Made by a program: the position numbers and the translations under genes. A stretch of 64,000 bases of DNA from Brasilonema angustatum HA4187-MV1 (GTDB lineage: Bacteria > Cyanobacteriota > Cyanobacteriia > Cyanobacteriales > Nostocaceae), in the NCBI GenBank assembly GCA_019359695.1, contig JAHHGV010000003.1, forward strand, positions 226,603-290,602, given 5' to 3'. Of this stretch, positions 38,567 through 47,753 are shown piece by piece. How positions within the stretch are numbered: the stretch's first letter is position 1; the number at the start of each line of letters is the position of its first letter. Under the pieces are notes generated by a model. The model made no database searches. It was not told the DNA's origin and saw only the letters and a list, made by a program, of their open reading frames with translations.

Positions 38567-39262
38567 CTACTCACTCAAGTCCCGTCTATGGCGTTGATGA
38601 AGCAAATCGATACTGCGAGAAGTACCTAATCTGGTTGCACCCGCCATAATCAAGTCTAAAGCTTGGTCGATGGTGCGAATACCTCCTGAGGCTTTAATTC
38701 CAACGCTGTCTTGTGTGATTTCTTTCAAAAGTCGTACGTCTTCTACTGTCGTAGCGCCATTCCAACCAGTACTCGTTTTGAGAAATGCTGCACCAGCATC
38801 CATACAGATTTCTGCTACTAGTCTTTTTTCCGCGTCCGTCAGCAGGTTAGTTTCTAAAATAACCTTGACTGTTTGCCCAGTTTCTTCACATATTTGGGCA
38901 ATTTCCTGGTGTACGTTCTCAGTGTTGCCTGCTTTTAACCAGCCCAAATTTATCACCACATCTAACTCAGTGGCTCCATTTTCCACTGCTTCTTGAGCTT
39001 CATACAGCTTTGTTGCGGAAGTTGTTGCCCCGGTAGGAAAGCCAATCACTGTACAAACTTTCGGCTTTTTACCGTGCAAAAGTTCTGCGGCTTGCTTCAC
39101 ATGAGTCGGGTACACACAAACCGCCGCAAAATGAAATCTATCTGCTTCTTCACACCATTGTTCAACCTGCTTTGAGGTAGCGGTTGGTATCAGCAGAGCG
39201 TGATCTATAAATGGCGCAATGTCAATGTCTGTATAATCTGCTGCCATCGCCTTTTTTGCCAA
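38567..39262 (-). CDS. deoC: Deoxyribose-phosphate aldolase
   Basis: DeoC cleaves 2-deoxyribose-5-phosphate to glyceraldehyde-3-phosphate and acetaldehyde, recovering carbon from DNA breakdown. The 231-residue TIM barrel has [12 protein letters not shown] at the N-terminus, [22 protein letters not shown], the Schiff-base lysine in FLKTSTGW and the second lysine in [11 protein letters not shown]. All key residues are present. It lies upstream of recO, as often in cyanobacteria. Confidence 0.97.
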   Translation of the reverse strand: MAKKAMAADYTDIDIAPFIDHALLIPTATSKQVEQWCEEADRFHFAAVCVYPTHVKQAAELLHGKKPKVCTVIGFPTGATTSATKLYEAQEAVENGATELDVVINLGWLKAGNTENVHQEIAQICEETGQTVKVILETNLLTDAEKRLVAEICMDAGAAFLKTSTGWNGATTVEDVRLLKEITQDSVGIKASGGIRTIDQALDLIMAGATRLGTSRSIDLLHQRHRRDLSE

Positions 39263-39691
39263 TGATTAATTATTAACCTTTATGGAAAAATTTCAAGCTA
39301 TTTAGATAAATTAAATCATAATTTTTAAGTTTTTTATCTGAACTTTATCAGATCATGTAGTGTTATTCCTAACAATTATGAAGTTTAATTAAATTACTAT
39401 AACTTTCTTCTATTTTTAGCGCTAATACAATAATCAGCACATCAGGGAAGACCAATATTGATATTTTCTCAGTATCTTTACTTGTAAATGGCATGAGTTT
39501 ACATAGGAGTCCTATTTGATTTTTGCTCACGTAGGTACACCTTTATTCTTTCCCCTGTTCCCTGTTAAGCGTTCCCTGTTAAGCGTTCCCTATTTCCTTA
39601 TACAGACAAAGCCCGCCTGAACAGCTTTAGGAAACTTGAGCTTGTGTAGGCGAACTTTGTTTGTGTGAGTGTGAATTCCACCTGACTAAGG
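39263..39691. other. Gap with CCCTGTTAAGCGTT repeats
   Basis: AT-rich region upstream of deoC. At about 39545-39600 heptamer-type units (CCCTGTT, AAGCGTT) repeat, another STRR. No gene seen. Confidence 0.55.
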
Positions 39692-41206
39692 CTAAGCGCT
39701 AATCTCAGATTTAACAAGTTGTAGTTGCTGTGGTTGTGGCGTCAAATGCTTCACGCCTTGCTTAACAAAACTTTGCAAAATAGCCATTTGCTGATTCTGC
39801 TGAAATACGCTTCGCAAAGTTTGCCGCAACTTGTCAAGATTTAACACTGTTCCAGAGTGAATCGCGACTTCCTGCTGTTGGAAATATTCAACTAAAGTTA
39901 AACCTGCGATGCGAGTTAAATAAGCAGCACTGACTCCCTGCACCAAGCCACCAGCAACAAAGGTGATAGCGTTAGTTTTGAGTACTGTACTTACTGCCTT
40001 GGAAGACAGTTCTACTAAACCCAGTTTCACCATCAAACTTCCCATTGTGCCAGCAACTGTTTGCGCTTGTTCTGAGGAAAATTTTTGCTGATAGATACCA
40101 CCCAAATCCATAACCATTTGAGCGTTAATTGCGGCTGTTGCTAAGATATCAAGCGCTGGTACTGGGTTGGCAAATGCTGCTGCAGCAGCTATCCATTGGT
40201 ATTGTTCAATTGATTTTACAGCGCGATCGCGTCTGATTTCATTCAGCAAGTTTTTCGCTTCAGCTTTGAGCAACAAAACTTTCCTCATTGTAGTTGCCCA
40301 CACCAACTGTTCTGGTTGCTGTGTCAACATTTCACCCAACTGCTGCGTCAACTGTTGAATGTCTGGTGTTGGTAGTTCCAGGGATTCTTGCACACAACCA
40401 TCTTCTTGATGCTTCCGTACTTTGATCAAACTGGGAGATGCCGCAGTCGCCACAACAATTGAGGACATCCGATGTTTCAGCGATTGCAACACGCTTACAC
40501 GTTCATCTGGCAAATACTGATCTTGTTTATTAAAAACCAGAATCGTGTTTTGATTGATTGCTTTTAGCTGTTGTAAGCTTTGAAATTCCGAATCTGTTAA
40601 ATCACCATTTGTCAGGAACAAGACAACATCAGATTTGTTTGCGTGTGTCAAAACATCTACATCTGAGTTTTCGCTTGCTTTGACAAACAAAGGTGGTGTT
40701 TCTTGGAATTCGACTAACGAAAAGCTTCCCGTCTCTACATTTTGACACCAGCTAGATTTTAAGACTTCAATCAAAGTCGTTTTACCTACCGATTTGCCAC
40801 CAGTGACAACAGCAATCATTTCTTGTCTATCTAACTCAGCCGTAAGACGGGTAAGTTGTTCTCGCAATGTCCCTACGGTTAGAGGATTTTCTGTTTCCTG
40901 TGCGAGTTGGTTAACCACGGCTTGGGCTTTAGCAATGCTAGCTTCTACTGTCGTACGATCTACTGGTACACTGCTTAGCGATTGCGAACTATTTTGAGTG
41001 CGATTTGACTTTAATAACCACAAACCGCCGCCAACGGCTAACAAACTCAACAAACTAAATTCACCAATCTGCACCATCGAATGGTGCAAATTTTGTAACA
41101 TCCACAGAGAAAAGGACAGTCCCAATCCTCCCACTAAAATCGGTCGCTGCAACTTCACAACTATGATTCTCCGCGTTATGCTGGCTTCTACTTCAGGATA
41201 TCTCAA
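39692..41206 (-). CDS. GTPase-like membrane protein with DUF697 domain
   Basis: The 504-residue protein has two N-terminal hydrophobic stretches (LGLSFSLWMLQNLHHSM, LLSLLAVGGGLWLL), an Era-like GTPase part with P-loop GGKSVGKTT near 137-145, and the base-recognition motif NKQD near 226. The C-terminal half carries DUF697-type hydrophobic helices (AAAAAFANPVPALDILATAA, FVAGGLVQGVSAAYLTRIAG). The length agrees with homologues in other cyanobacteria. Function unknown; such proteins are thought to act at membranes. Confidence 0.85.
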   Translation of the reverse strand: MRYPEVEASITRRIIVVKLQRPILVGGLGLSFSLWMLQNLHHSMVQIGEFSLLSLLAVGGGLWLLKSNRTQNSSQSLSSVPVDRTTVEASIAKAQAVVNQLAQETENPLTVGTLREQLTRLTAELDRQEMIAVVTGGKSVGKTTLIEVLKSSWCQNVETGSFSLVEFQETPPLFVKASENSDVDVLTHANKSDVVLFLTNGDLTDSEFQSLQQLKAINQNTILVFNKQDQYLPDERVSVLQSLKHRMSSIVVATAASPSLIKVRKHQEDGCVQESLELPTPDIQQLTQQLGEMLTQQPEQLVWATTMRKVLLLKAEAKNLLNEIRRDRAVKSIEQYQWIAAAAAFANPVPALDILATAAINAQMVMDLGGIYQQKFSSEQAQTVAGTMGSLMVKLGLVELSSKAVSTVLKTNAITFVAGGLVQGVSAAYLTRIAGLTLVEYFQQQEVAIHSGTVLNLDKLRQTLRSVFQQNQQMAILQSFVKQGVKHLTPQPQQLQLVKSEISA

Positions 41207-41943
41207 AACTGGGCTTGTCCGAAGTTTATAGCTTGATGCACAAAGTTTTCTTTACATAAGGTCGTTTTTAAGATTAACTCTGAAGAAACACAGGGGTGTA
41301 GGGGTGTAGAGGTGTAGGGGTGTAGGGGTGTTCTTTCATTCGTAGCGGTTGGTGTGCCGCCAGTGCCCCTGCTTTTAAGAAACACGCTTAACGCTTAACG
41401 CTTAACGCTTAATGGGACTTAAACATTTTTGAGTAAGAAACAAGCCTCAAACCCATGCAGAGTAAGCTAAATACACCAAATGCTCAAAAAAATGGCACAA
41501 ACCCAGATATATCAACAAAATAGGCAAAACGATGTCAAAATCTTTGTGTATATAGATTTGAGGCTTTTTTCTGGGTGTTTTTTGTCTAAGTCCCGTCAAC
41601 AGGAAACGCTTAACAGGGAAGAAGGGGGATTTAGTTTCTTAAGGCTGTTGCTAACGCTTAAGAGCGCACGAGTTTAAGGCTCACAAGAATCACGCTGTGG
41701 TTTTTCATCGAAAACCAGGTGTTTTTAGCCACTTTTCGTCACTGATAAAATTGAGCCTTGTATCTATCTACCACTGCGAGGAACATAGACGCAACATATA
41801 GCAACGGTGAACAATTTTCAAAAATCGTTCACCGTCAGTCACTATTGTTAGCCGTCAGGCGAAGGCAGGCATACTCGTAAGAGATAGTGATGGGTTCAGT
41901 GCACTGACGCTCTTACATCCCCTACACCCCTAGTTGTTAACAC
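41207..41943. repeat. Repeat-rich gap: STRR arrays, no convincing gene
   Basis: Near 41290-41331 AGGGGTGT-type units repeat about five times, and at 41386-41412 ACGCTTA repeats four times. A short open frame at 41480-41677 has no protein-like features. Around 41800-41850 the GCAACGGTGAACAATTTTC and GTTCACCGTCAG blocks form an imperfect inverted repeat. Confidence 0.7.
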
Positions 41944-42144
41944 TTAGCTCATAGCTGCATTGCTGCGATCATAAGTTATGCGCACAGTAGGATCTATTTT
42001 TCCTTGAACAGGGTTCCAGTAGTGAGAGACTTCTCCAGGAAGACCTAATTCTTCGCCAGCACGCCCCAGCATCGATTGTTGACGATTCTTAATGAGTTGA
42101 TAGTGACGCATCATCAAAGCACGGGCTTTTTCTTGAGTAGACAT
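41944..42144 (-). CDS. Small conserved-looking cyanobacterial protein
   Basis: ATG 42144 is preceded by AAGGAG with a 9-base gap, a strong ribosome-binding site, and gives 66 residues. The longer open frame to 42216 has no such site. The sequence starts MSTQEKARALMMRHYQLIKN and continues RQQSMLGRAGEELGLP, with a basic helical N-terminal half, then HYWNPVQGKIDPTVRITYDR. I have the impression of a widespread small cyanobacterial family but cannot name its function. Confidence 0.75.
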   Translation of the reverse strand: MSTQEKARALMMRHYQLIKNRQQSMLGRAGEELGLPGEVSHYWNPVQGKIDPTVRITYDRSNAAMS

Positions 42145-43235
42145 AATAAAGTTCTCCTTAATTGTTTGTGTAATGTCATCATTCAGTAACTTTATAGTTT
42201 TTATTCTAAAACACAATTCTGTAACAAAAACTACTAAATAGTAATTTGTAATAAAAATTAATAATTAGAGTAGGGAACTTAGGATTTCCACCCAGGAGCC
42301 AATGCGTTGCCAAGAGAAGTCGGTAGATGTAAAGCGGCTTCCCGTTATTTGTAAACACTTGGAGGACAGTTTAAAAGGAGAGTAGGGTCAATACTTTTCG
42401 TCCAAGCACTACTCATCTCCCTCACGGTTTGGAAAAAGGGGTAAGGGGGAAAGAACAAATTCTTACTTCTTAAGAAACACAGGGGTGTAGGAGTGTAAGG
42501 GTGTAGGGGTGTAGGGGAGCCACTGCCCTATGGCTAACGCCACGCCTTAAGGCTATCGGGGAGAACCTCCGGTTCCGCTGCGCTAACGCAGTCGCCTAGG
42601 TCGGGAGAGCCGTCATTCGCGCTGTCTCACCGTGCGCGGGTTAAGCGCGTTGAGGCATGTGGCGTGAGCCAGTACTTGATGAGGGTCTCACCGTAAGGCG
42701 TGGCGTTAGCCATAGGGCGTGAAAAAGGTATTTCTTTCATATTTTGCTGGTCTCGTTGCCGCTAGTCAGAGGCTCACATCTTACTGAAGAGTGATTTTGC
42801 CTCACGACATAGACTTTTCTTAGGATTTATGCTTTTTTGATGAAAATTATTAAAATTATAAAAATAAAAGTTACAAAAGCTTAAACAATTCTCATGTCTG
42901 ACACCTTAACCAAACTAACTTATCAGACTTTTGAGGGAGATCCATAAAAATAAATTTCCAGCCGTCAAACTAGATCTCTCGTCGTAGTCGCGAAGTATGC
43001 CGGGGGAAGCTTCCCCCGGCATACTTCGCATAATGTTCAGACATACGGCTGGAGATTTATTTACGCTTAAGTGCCTCAGTAGAGCAAAAATTATTTTGGT
43101 CTAGCTCATAAACTGCTAAGCTCGCGAGCAAGTACTTTATTGCTCGAAAGCCTGCTTAATGTAAAGAAAAGCTACGGCGGTTACAGAAAAGTAATATAAT
43201 ATTAATATTACTTTACATAACTCTCATAAAAAGTT
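42145..43235. repeat. Gap with dense repeats before the ferritin-like gene
   Basis: A GGTGTAGG-type array lies at 42482-42516. From 42520 to 42725 several GC-rich palindromic blocks follow, including GCGTGGCGTTAGCCATAGGGC (split complementary to 42526-42546) and the block shared in inverted orientation with 12378-12405. A 40-bp perfect palindrome is listed separately. The last 150 bp are AT-rich with TAATATTAATATTA before the gene start. Confidence 0.75.
42990..43029. repeat. 40-bp perfect palindrome with AAGCTT centre
   Basis: GCGAAGTATGCCGGGGG, AAGCTT and CCCCCGGCATACTTCGC form a perfect palindrome that would fold into a 17-20 bp cruciform or RNA hairpin. A degenerate relative is at 17735-17778. 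Imperfectly complementary sequences around it (CAGCCGTC near 42960 and ACGGCTGG near 43044) suggest a larger nested inverted repeat. Confidence 0.9.
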
Positions 43236-44135
43236 ATGGCTGTTGCTTACCCACGCAAATTTCAAAACGCTATAGGTGCAAGGGACATCTTGACACAAGT
43301 TGTCCGCGATCGCGATATTCATCTGGTCACTCTCAACCGCTACCGCTATAGTGAGCAACGCAGTTGCAAAGACCTCACTGAAGTCATTGAACAGCTCAAT
43401 GGACAGCCACCCGAACTGGTACGAGATTTATCTCACCATATCTCCGATGAAGCCCGTCATGCTATGTGGCTGACTGATTTATTGGTGGAACTGGGAGCGA
43501 ATGTAGGAACACCTCTTGGATCTTCCTACATTGATGAGTTTGACCGTCTGATAGACCGAGAATTTTTAAACGCGGAACACAACCTAGAGGATGGTATTAT
43601 TGCCGCATTGGCAGCAATTAACGTAACTGAAAAACGGGGCTGTGAGTACTTCTCTGCTCACATTTACGTCCTCAAGCAAGCACCCCAAACCGAAGAAAAC
43701 ATCAAAATCCGCGAAACGATTGAAAAAATTCTGCCAGAGGAAGCAGGACACGTTCGCTGGGGTAACCGTTGGTTGGGGCAGTTAGCAGATAAAAGTCCAG
43801 AACATCGCCAAAAGGTTGATCAAGCCAAGCGAAAGTATGCTGCGATTGAACAAGCAGCTTTTGAAGCTGGTATGGATATCACCTTGGGTGCAGAACTGCG
43901 TAGAGTTGCCAACCTGCTGGAAGTGGCAAACACAATGCCTGTATGGCAACGTCCTCAGTACCTGATGGAACGTTTACCGCAGACTCTGTTGGCACCAGAT
44001 TTGCAAATAACTCGGATTAATGCCGTTGAGCGAGTTTGGAAGCGAGATCCACAAGCATTGATCGAAAGATTTGTGCCGATGTTTCTCAATGGTTTAAAAG
44101 GGACGCAAGATAACCGCCAGAAAATGAAGGCATAG
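43236..44135 (+). CDS. Ferritin-like di-iron-fold protein
   Basis: The 299-residue protein is helical and shows two E..H-type pairs, ISDEARHAMWLTDLL near residues 69-83 and LPEEAGHVRWGNRWL near 168-182, plus helices in between (YIDEFDRLIDREFLNAEHNL, EDGIIAALAAINVTEKRGC). This fits the ferritin-like superfamily of carboxylate-bridged di-iron proteins, though substrate and reaction are unknown. The gene stands alone with its own promoter region and a terminator. Confidence 0.8.
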   Translation: MAVAYPRKFQNAIGARDILTQVVRDRDIHLVTLNRYRYSEQRSCKDLTEVIEQLNGQPPELVRDLSHHISDEARHAMWLTDLLVELGANVGTPLGSSYIDEFDRLIDREFLNAEHNLEDGIIAALAAINVTEKRGCEYFSAHIYVLKQAPQTEENIKIRETIEKILPEEAGHVRWGNRWLGQLADKSPEHRQKVDQAKRKYAAIEQAAFEAGMDITLGAELRRVANLLEVANTMPVWQRPQYLMERLPQTLLAPDLQITRINAVERVWKRDPQALIERFVPMFLNGLKGTQDNRQKMKA

Positions 44136-44162
44136 AACAAATGTTTTGTATGTGATGTTTGT

Positions 44163-44190
44163 GGGGTGGGCAATGTCCACCCCGTTTTTT
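44163..44190 (+). terminator. Intrinsic terminator
   Basis: The stem GGGGTGG/CCACCCC with a 7-nt loop is followed by G and six T, 28 bp after the stop of the ferritin-like gene. Confidence 0.85.
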
Positions 44191-44316
44191 GCCAAATTTC
44201 ACCTGAACAGCTGTTTGATGAATTCTCACTCATCAGCTATCCATAACCTTAGTCGTCTTTCTCCAACCTGTTCTTGGACAAAGTTGTAGTACTCAACAGA
44301 GATTTCTCAATAGTCA

Positions 44317-44388
44317 TATCAAATCCGCTTGAATGGGTGTCCGCAGCGAGTGCGGACACACGACAAGTTATCAACCGGACTTGATATC
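44317..44388. mobile_element. 72-bp nested inverted repeat (mini-MITE)
   Basis: Outer arms ATATCAAATCCGCTTG (44317-44332) and, inverted, ATATCAAGTCCGGTTG (44373-44388) agree in 14 of 16 positions. They enclose a second perfect hairpin, GTGTCCGCA/TGCGGACAC at 44338-44360. The structure is that of a miniature non-autonomous repeat element. Confidence 0.6.
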
Positions 44389-44390
44389 AC

Positions 44391-44842
44391 AATATCTGAA
44401 ACACATGGACTTTAACTGAACTGCTAACGCCCAACTAATACCTTTTCAACAGATAACGTGAAGGTTGCGTTCAGGAATTTCCTACTCATTTTTATTTAAG
44501 TGGCTCTTAATGCTTGCAATATTAGCAGCTAATACTATTTCACCAAATTTCTCATACATATTCAAACCTCAAAAACGCCATGGGAATCAAGTCATTTGTA
44601 TGACACTAAAGTGAAACGTATAACTTGCATCGCATCTTTATGCAAAAGTTAACAGGTAACTAAGTAAACAAAAATTTTTGGGTGAAATACAGAACTGTTC
44701 CCTAGACTCATTGTATTTTTGGTTTCACATCTATACTAGGGAGAGTGTGTAATTAATTTTCAAAAAACCCTGGCTTACAGTACTTCGATTCTCTTTGTAC
44801 AAGACAATTGCCACCCCAACAAATAGCATTGGCATCTAGTTG
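44391..44842. other. Gap without recognisable gene
   Basis: AT-rich, no repeat or gene seen. It lies between the plus-strand ferritin-like gene with its repeat element and the 3' end of the minus-strand PatX candidate. Confidence 0.4.
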
Positions 44843-45052
44843 TTAGACAACAGGATGTGTGCTCTTGATGTATTCCACCAATTGTTTGCGACCACTGCCC
44901 CTCCAGTCTTTGCGAGACTTTTGGGTACTGCCTACTGCCGCCATCAACTGTTGTGAGTCAACGTTAGATGCCTGTAGCTCAAGTGCTTTTGTGTTAATAG
45001 CTAAGGAGCTAAAGAACAATCCTGTGATCATAAATGAAATGGCAGCACGCAT
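44843..45052 (-). CDS. patX: Predicted PatX-like heterocyst-inhibiting peptide precursor
   Basis: The 69-residue precursor has an N-terminal Sec signal (MRAAISFMITGLFFSSLAIN, cleavage near TKA). The polar body holds the pentapeptide RGSGR at residues 51-55 (DNA 44888-44902) within KDWRGSGRKQL. RGSGR is the active motif of PatS and PatX, which bind HetR and stop neighbouring cells from becoming heterocysts. PatX proteins combine a signal peptide with RGSGR near the C-terminus, and this one matches except that 14 residues follow the motif. A TCCGGA motif lies 58-63 bp upstream of the start. Functional assignment is by motif and layout, not by demonstrated homology. Confidence 0.72.
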   Translation of the reverse strand: MRAAISFMITGLFFSSLAINTKALELQASNVDSQQLMAAVGSTQKSRKDWRGSGRKQLVEYIKSTHPVV

Positions 45053-45109
45053 AATAAATGTCTATTTTTGAACTCTTCATTTCACTACTACTGAGTTATG
45101 TTTACTGCA

Positions 45110-45115
45110 TCCGGA
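45110..45115 (-). promoter_or_regulatory. TCCGGA motif upstream of patX (DIF-like)
   Basis: TCCGGA at 45110-45115 lies between the stop of the FAD oxidoreductase and the patX-like start. The DIF-class promoter motif known from HetR-dependent genes in Anabaena is TCCGGA near -35. A clear -10 box at the right distance cannot be identified, so this is a candidate only. Confidence 0.45.
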
Positions 45116-45157
45116 TAATTTCGGAAATAGTATTGATTTTTACTGTTTAATCCTCTT

Positions 45158-46933
45158 CTATCTGCTGAGGTTTTCAACTATCAACCAATTAAGAGCGTGA
45201 TTCATTCGACCGCAAATGGTGAGCAGTTGCTGATCACAAAAAGTTTGCAATTGCTCATGGATGTGCGATCGCAAAGTCACAATCTGCCAAGTATCCCCCC
45301 TATGGATACTTGGCGCAGTGATAGTGAATTTGTAATCTTGTTCAGATATGTGGTGAAAGATGCCCTGGAAACAGTTAATCTTTCGTACAGTTATGGTATT
45401 ATTGCTATCAACATTCTGATGTTGACAGGAAGATAAACAAAGGCAATTTCCATGAATTCGATATAATTCTGGTTCTTCTAAATAGTACGATTGCCAATGC
45501 AACCAATCCGGATCTTTTGGGAGCGAATTCAATAATGGAATAATTGCTGCTGGTGCATATTTATCATGTAATAAAGCTTCTTGTAAAACTCTAACTGGCA
45601 AATTTCGGGGGCTTAAATCCAACTCAACACACAAAGCTGCAGCCATACCTGCAGCTTGAGCGATACCCATCACCACAGGCTGCAATCTGGTTGCTCCATT
45701 GGCAATATGAGAAACAGAAATGTTCTTCTCGCATACTAGTAAACCATCTGTTTCTATAGGAACTAAACAACGGTAGGGAATTGTGAAGGGAGTTCCCGTT
45801 CTCCGTCCTCCCCAGCGCATCGATTTGGGTTGTACTTGGAACTCGACACCTGGATAATGGTGGTCGTTGGGGTAGTTAGCGATCGCTATTGCATCTATAT
45901 ATAAAGATGCAACCATACCTCCAGTTATGGGCAAAATGTCCTGTTCTCGAATGGTCGTTAGTCCCACTAGACGGCGGCTTTCCCGGTAGTAAGGGTGAAG
46001 GGCGAAGGAGGAGGGACAGAGGGAGTGAGGGAAAATGTTATGAGCTAATCCATAGCGACGACCAAGCTGGTTTTGGATAAAATGGGCAAAATTTTGGCTG
46101 TGCCAAAAGCATTCTTGCAGAAACTCGCGCTTTGTTTCTTCTGTTTCTATCAATCGCCCCACACCTTCACCGTAGTCATTACCACGAATTGGCCAATTAA
46201 TCATAAATAAACCACCGGGCAAACGTCCGTAATTCAAAAACTGTTCTGCACCGTAGCCGTCCCAAGCACCAACAAACTGTGATGGATCATTGTTCGGTGC
46301 GCTTGGGATTTCTGGTGCAACTACTTCACCAAAATCTTGCATCACCACCACCCAGGTGGGAGCTTGCACGGGATATCTTTGTGTGAGATGATTAAAATCT
46401 GCTGGGGCGCTTGGTTCTCCCCACTCCGAATGTAATTCCCAGCCCCAACGGTAAGGTATATCAGCTAAAGCTAATAAATCTCCTAACTCTGTAGCGTCGA
46501 GAGTTATCTTGGCTTTGACAGTCAAATCTGCAAATCGGACGCCACAAACGCAATTCCCCTGCTGGAAAACTTCTAACGGCACTTGTCCTGTGATCCAAAG
46601 TAAATTGGGCAATTCCTGCACCCAATCTGCAAAAATCTTTGCCCCAATACGCGGATCGTAACTAAAAAAGCTAACCCAACAATTGTCTAATCCTCCCGGC
46701 TGGCGGTGCTGTAATTCTCGTAAAAACGCACCCCATAACCCTGTTTGAAAAGCTTCTAGTTCATTCCCATCTGGTGCAGATACCCCAGCACAAGTCAGCA
46801 TTCCCCCCAACCAAGGAAATTCACTCACAAGGATAGTTTTTGCCCCCCGTCGCGCTGCTTGAATGGCGGCGGCGGTTCCTCCTGTTCCACCGCCGACGAC
46901 TAAGACGTCAGCTGTGTATGTTTGATGAATCAT
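45158..46933 (-). CDS. FAD-dependent oxidoreductase
   Basis: The 591-residue flavoprotein has the dinucleotide-binding motif VLVVGGGTGGTAAAIQAARR at residues 10-29, SEFPWLGGMLTCAGVSAPDG and a later FAD contact TLDATELGDLLALADIP. A further segment (ANGATRLQPVVMGIAQAAGM) closes the FAD site. This fits the FAD-dependent oxidoreductase family with succinate-dehydrogenase-like architecture (PF12831 type). Substrate unknown. It runs toward the PatX candidate; the 105 bp between them contains that gene's putative promoter. Confidence 0.88.
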   Translation of the reverse strand: MIHQTYTADVLVVGGGTGGTAAAIQAARRGAKTILVSEFPWLGGMLTCAGVSAPDGNELEAFQTGLWGAFLRELQHRQPGGLDNCWVSFFSYDPRIGAKIFADWVQELPNLLWITGQVPLEVFQQGNCVCGVRFADLTVKAKITLDATELGDLLALADIPYRWGWELHSEWGEPSAPADFNHLTQRYPVQAPTWVVVMQDFGEVVAPEIPSAPNNDPSQFVGAWDGYGAEQFLNYGRLPGGLFMINWPIRGNDYGEGVGRLIETEETKREFLQECFWHSQNFAHFIQNQLGRRYGLAHNIFPHSLCPSSFALHPYYRESRRLVGLTTIREQDILPITGGMVASLYIDAIAIANYPNDHHYPGVEFQVQPKSMRWGGRRTGTPFTIPYRCLVPIETDGLLVCEKNISVSHIANGATRLQPVVMGIAQAAGMAAALCVELDLSPRNLPVRVLQEALLHDKYAPAAIIPLLNSLPKDPDWLHWQSYYLEEPELYRIHGNCLCLSSCQHQNVDSNNTITVRKINCFQGIFHHISEQDYKFTITAPSIHRGDTWQIVTLRSHIHEQLQTFCDQQLLTICGRMNHALNWLIVENLSR

Positions 46934-47278
46934 TTTTGAATCTCGTTAAAACAGTGCTAAGTATCGAGTACTAACTACAACTCATCATTAATAGAGTTCG
47001 GAATTGGACTGAAGAATCGTATATATGTACTATAAATTAGGTATTTCAGCCCTGTTTAGCACCCAGCGATAAGCCTCTTTACTGTGCAATAAAATTGGAA
47101 ACACTTAACTCCTGAGATTGATCGCCTCAGTCCAGAAATGCTAGAAAAGCATATTGAGGCGGCGATCAAATTTGTTTTGGCAGGTGTGAAGAAAAGTCCT
47201 TAATTATTTCGGATATTTCGTTTATGTAATATATTATGTGTTATCGTAGGTTGCATAGAGTTATAAAATATTGAAAAA
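46934..47278. other. Gap with a gene fragment, before the antitoxin gene
   Basis: AT-rich and otherwise featureless apart from the 31-codon fragment at 47111-47203. It must hold promoters for the divergent FAD oxidoreductase and antitoxin genes. Confidence 0.5.
47111..47203 (+). pseudogene. C-terminal fragment, possibly of a TetR-type regulator
   Basis: An open stretch without a start reads PEIDRLSPEMLEKHIEAAIK, then FVLAGVKKSP and a TAA. It looks like the amphipathic last helix of a TetR-family regulator. Only the tail is present, so it is a remnant. The family call is an impression. Confidence 0.35.
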
Positions 47279-47749
47279 ATGACAATGATATTAAGACATA
47301 ACGTGCCTATAAAAGCAGTGAAGACTGAACAAGAAGCCCAGTCTATTAAGCAACTAGAAGATATTCTTAATAACCAAGATTCTCAGGCGAAACTAATAGG
47401 AGCTAATGGAGAACAAATTGACATTCCTGAGTCACTTTATCAAGTGCTGCGTCATGTCGTCCATGCAATGGCATCAGGACAAGCTGTATCTCTAGTTCCC
47501 CACAGTTATGAAATGACAACACAACAAGCCGCTGAATTTCTCAACGTTTCACGACCTTATGTTGTTAAGTTATTAGAACAGGGAGAAATTCCCTACATTA
47601 AGGTGGGTTCACATCGACGGGTTTGTTTTGAGAATTTAGTCCGGTATAAAGAACAACGGGGTAAAAAGCGTCGAGAAGCGCTTAACGAACTGACTCAGTT
47701 TTTGCAAGATGAGGGGTTCTACGACGAGAAAAATGAAGAATCAGAATAG
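47279..47749 (+). CDS. Excisionase-type DNA-binding protein, likely antitoxin
   Basis: The 156-residue protein has a C-terminal MerR/excisionase-like helix-turn-helix near residues 80-125 (TTQQAAEFLNVSRPYVVKLL, EQGEIPYIKVGSHRRVCFEN), and an N-terminal part with IKQLEDILNNQ. Such proteins are the antitoxins of PIN-domain toxin pairs in bacteria. The next frame starts 4 bp downstream and begins like a PIN toxin but is broken, so this is probably an orphan antitoxin that still represses its own promoter. Confidence 0.8.
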   Translation: MTMILRHNVPIKAVKTEQEAQSIKQLEDILNNQDSQAKLIGANGEQIDIPESLYQVLRHVVHAMASGQAVSLVPHSYEMTTQQAAEFLNVSRPYVVKLLEQGEIPYIKVGSHRRVCFENLVRYKEQRGKKRREALNELTQFLQDEGFYDEKNEESE

Positions 47750-47753
47750 TGAA

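Noticed and set aside
41480..41677. 65-residue plus-strand frame
   Set aside because: No ribosome-binding site of quality, no protein-like composition, embedded in STRR-rich DNA.
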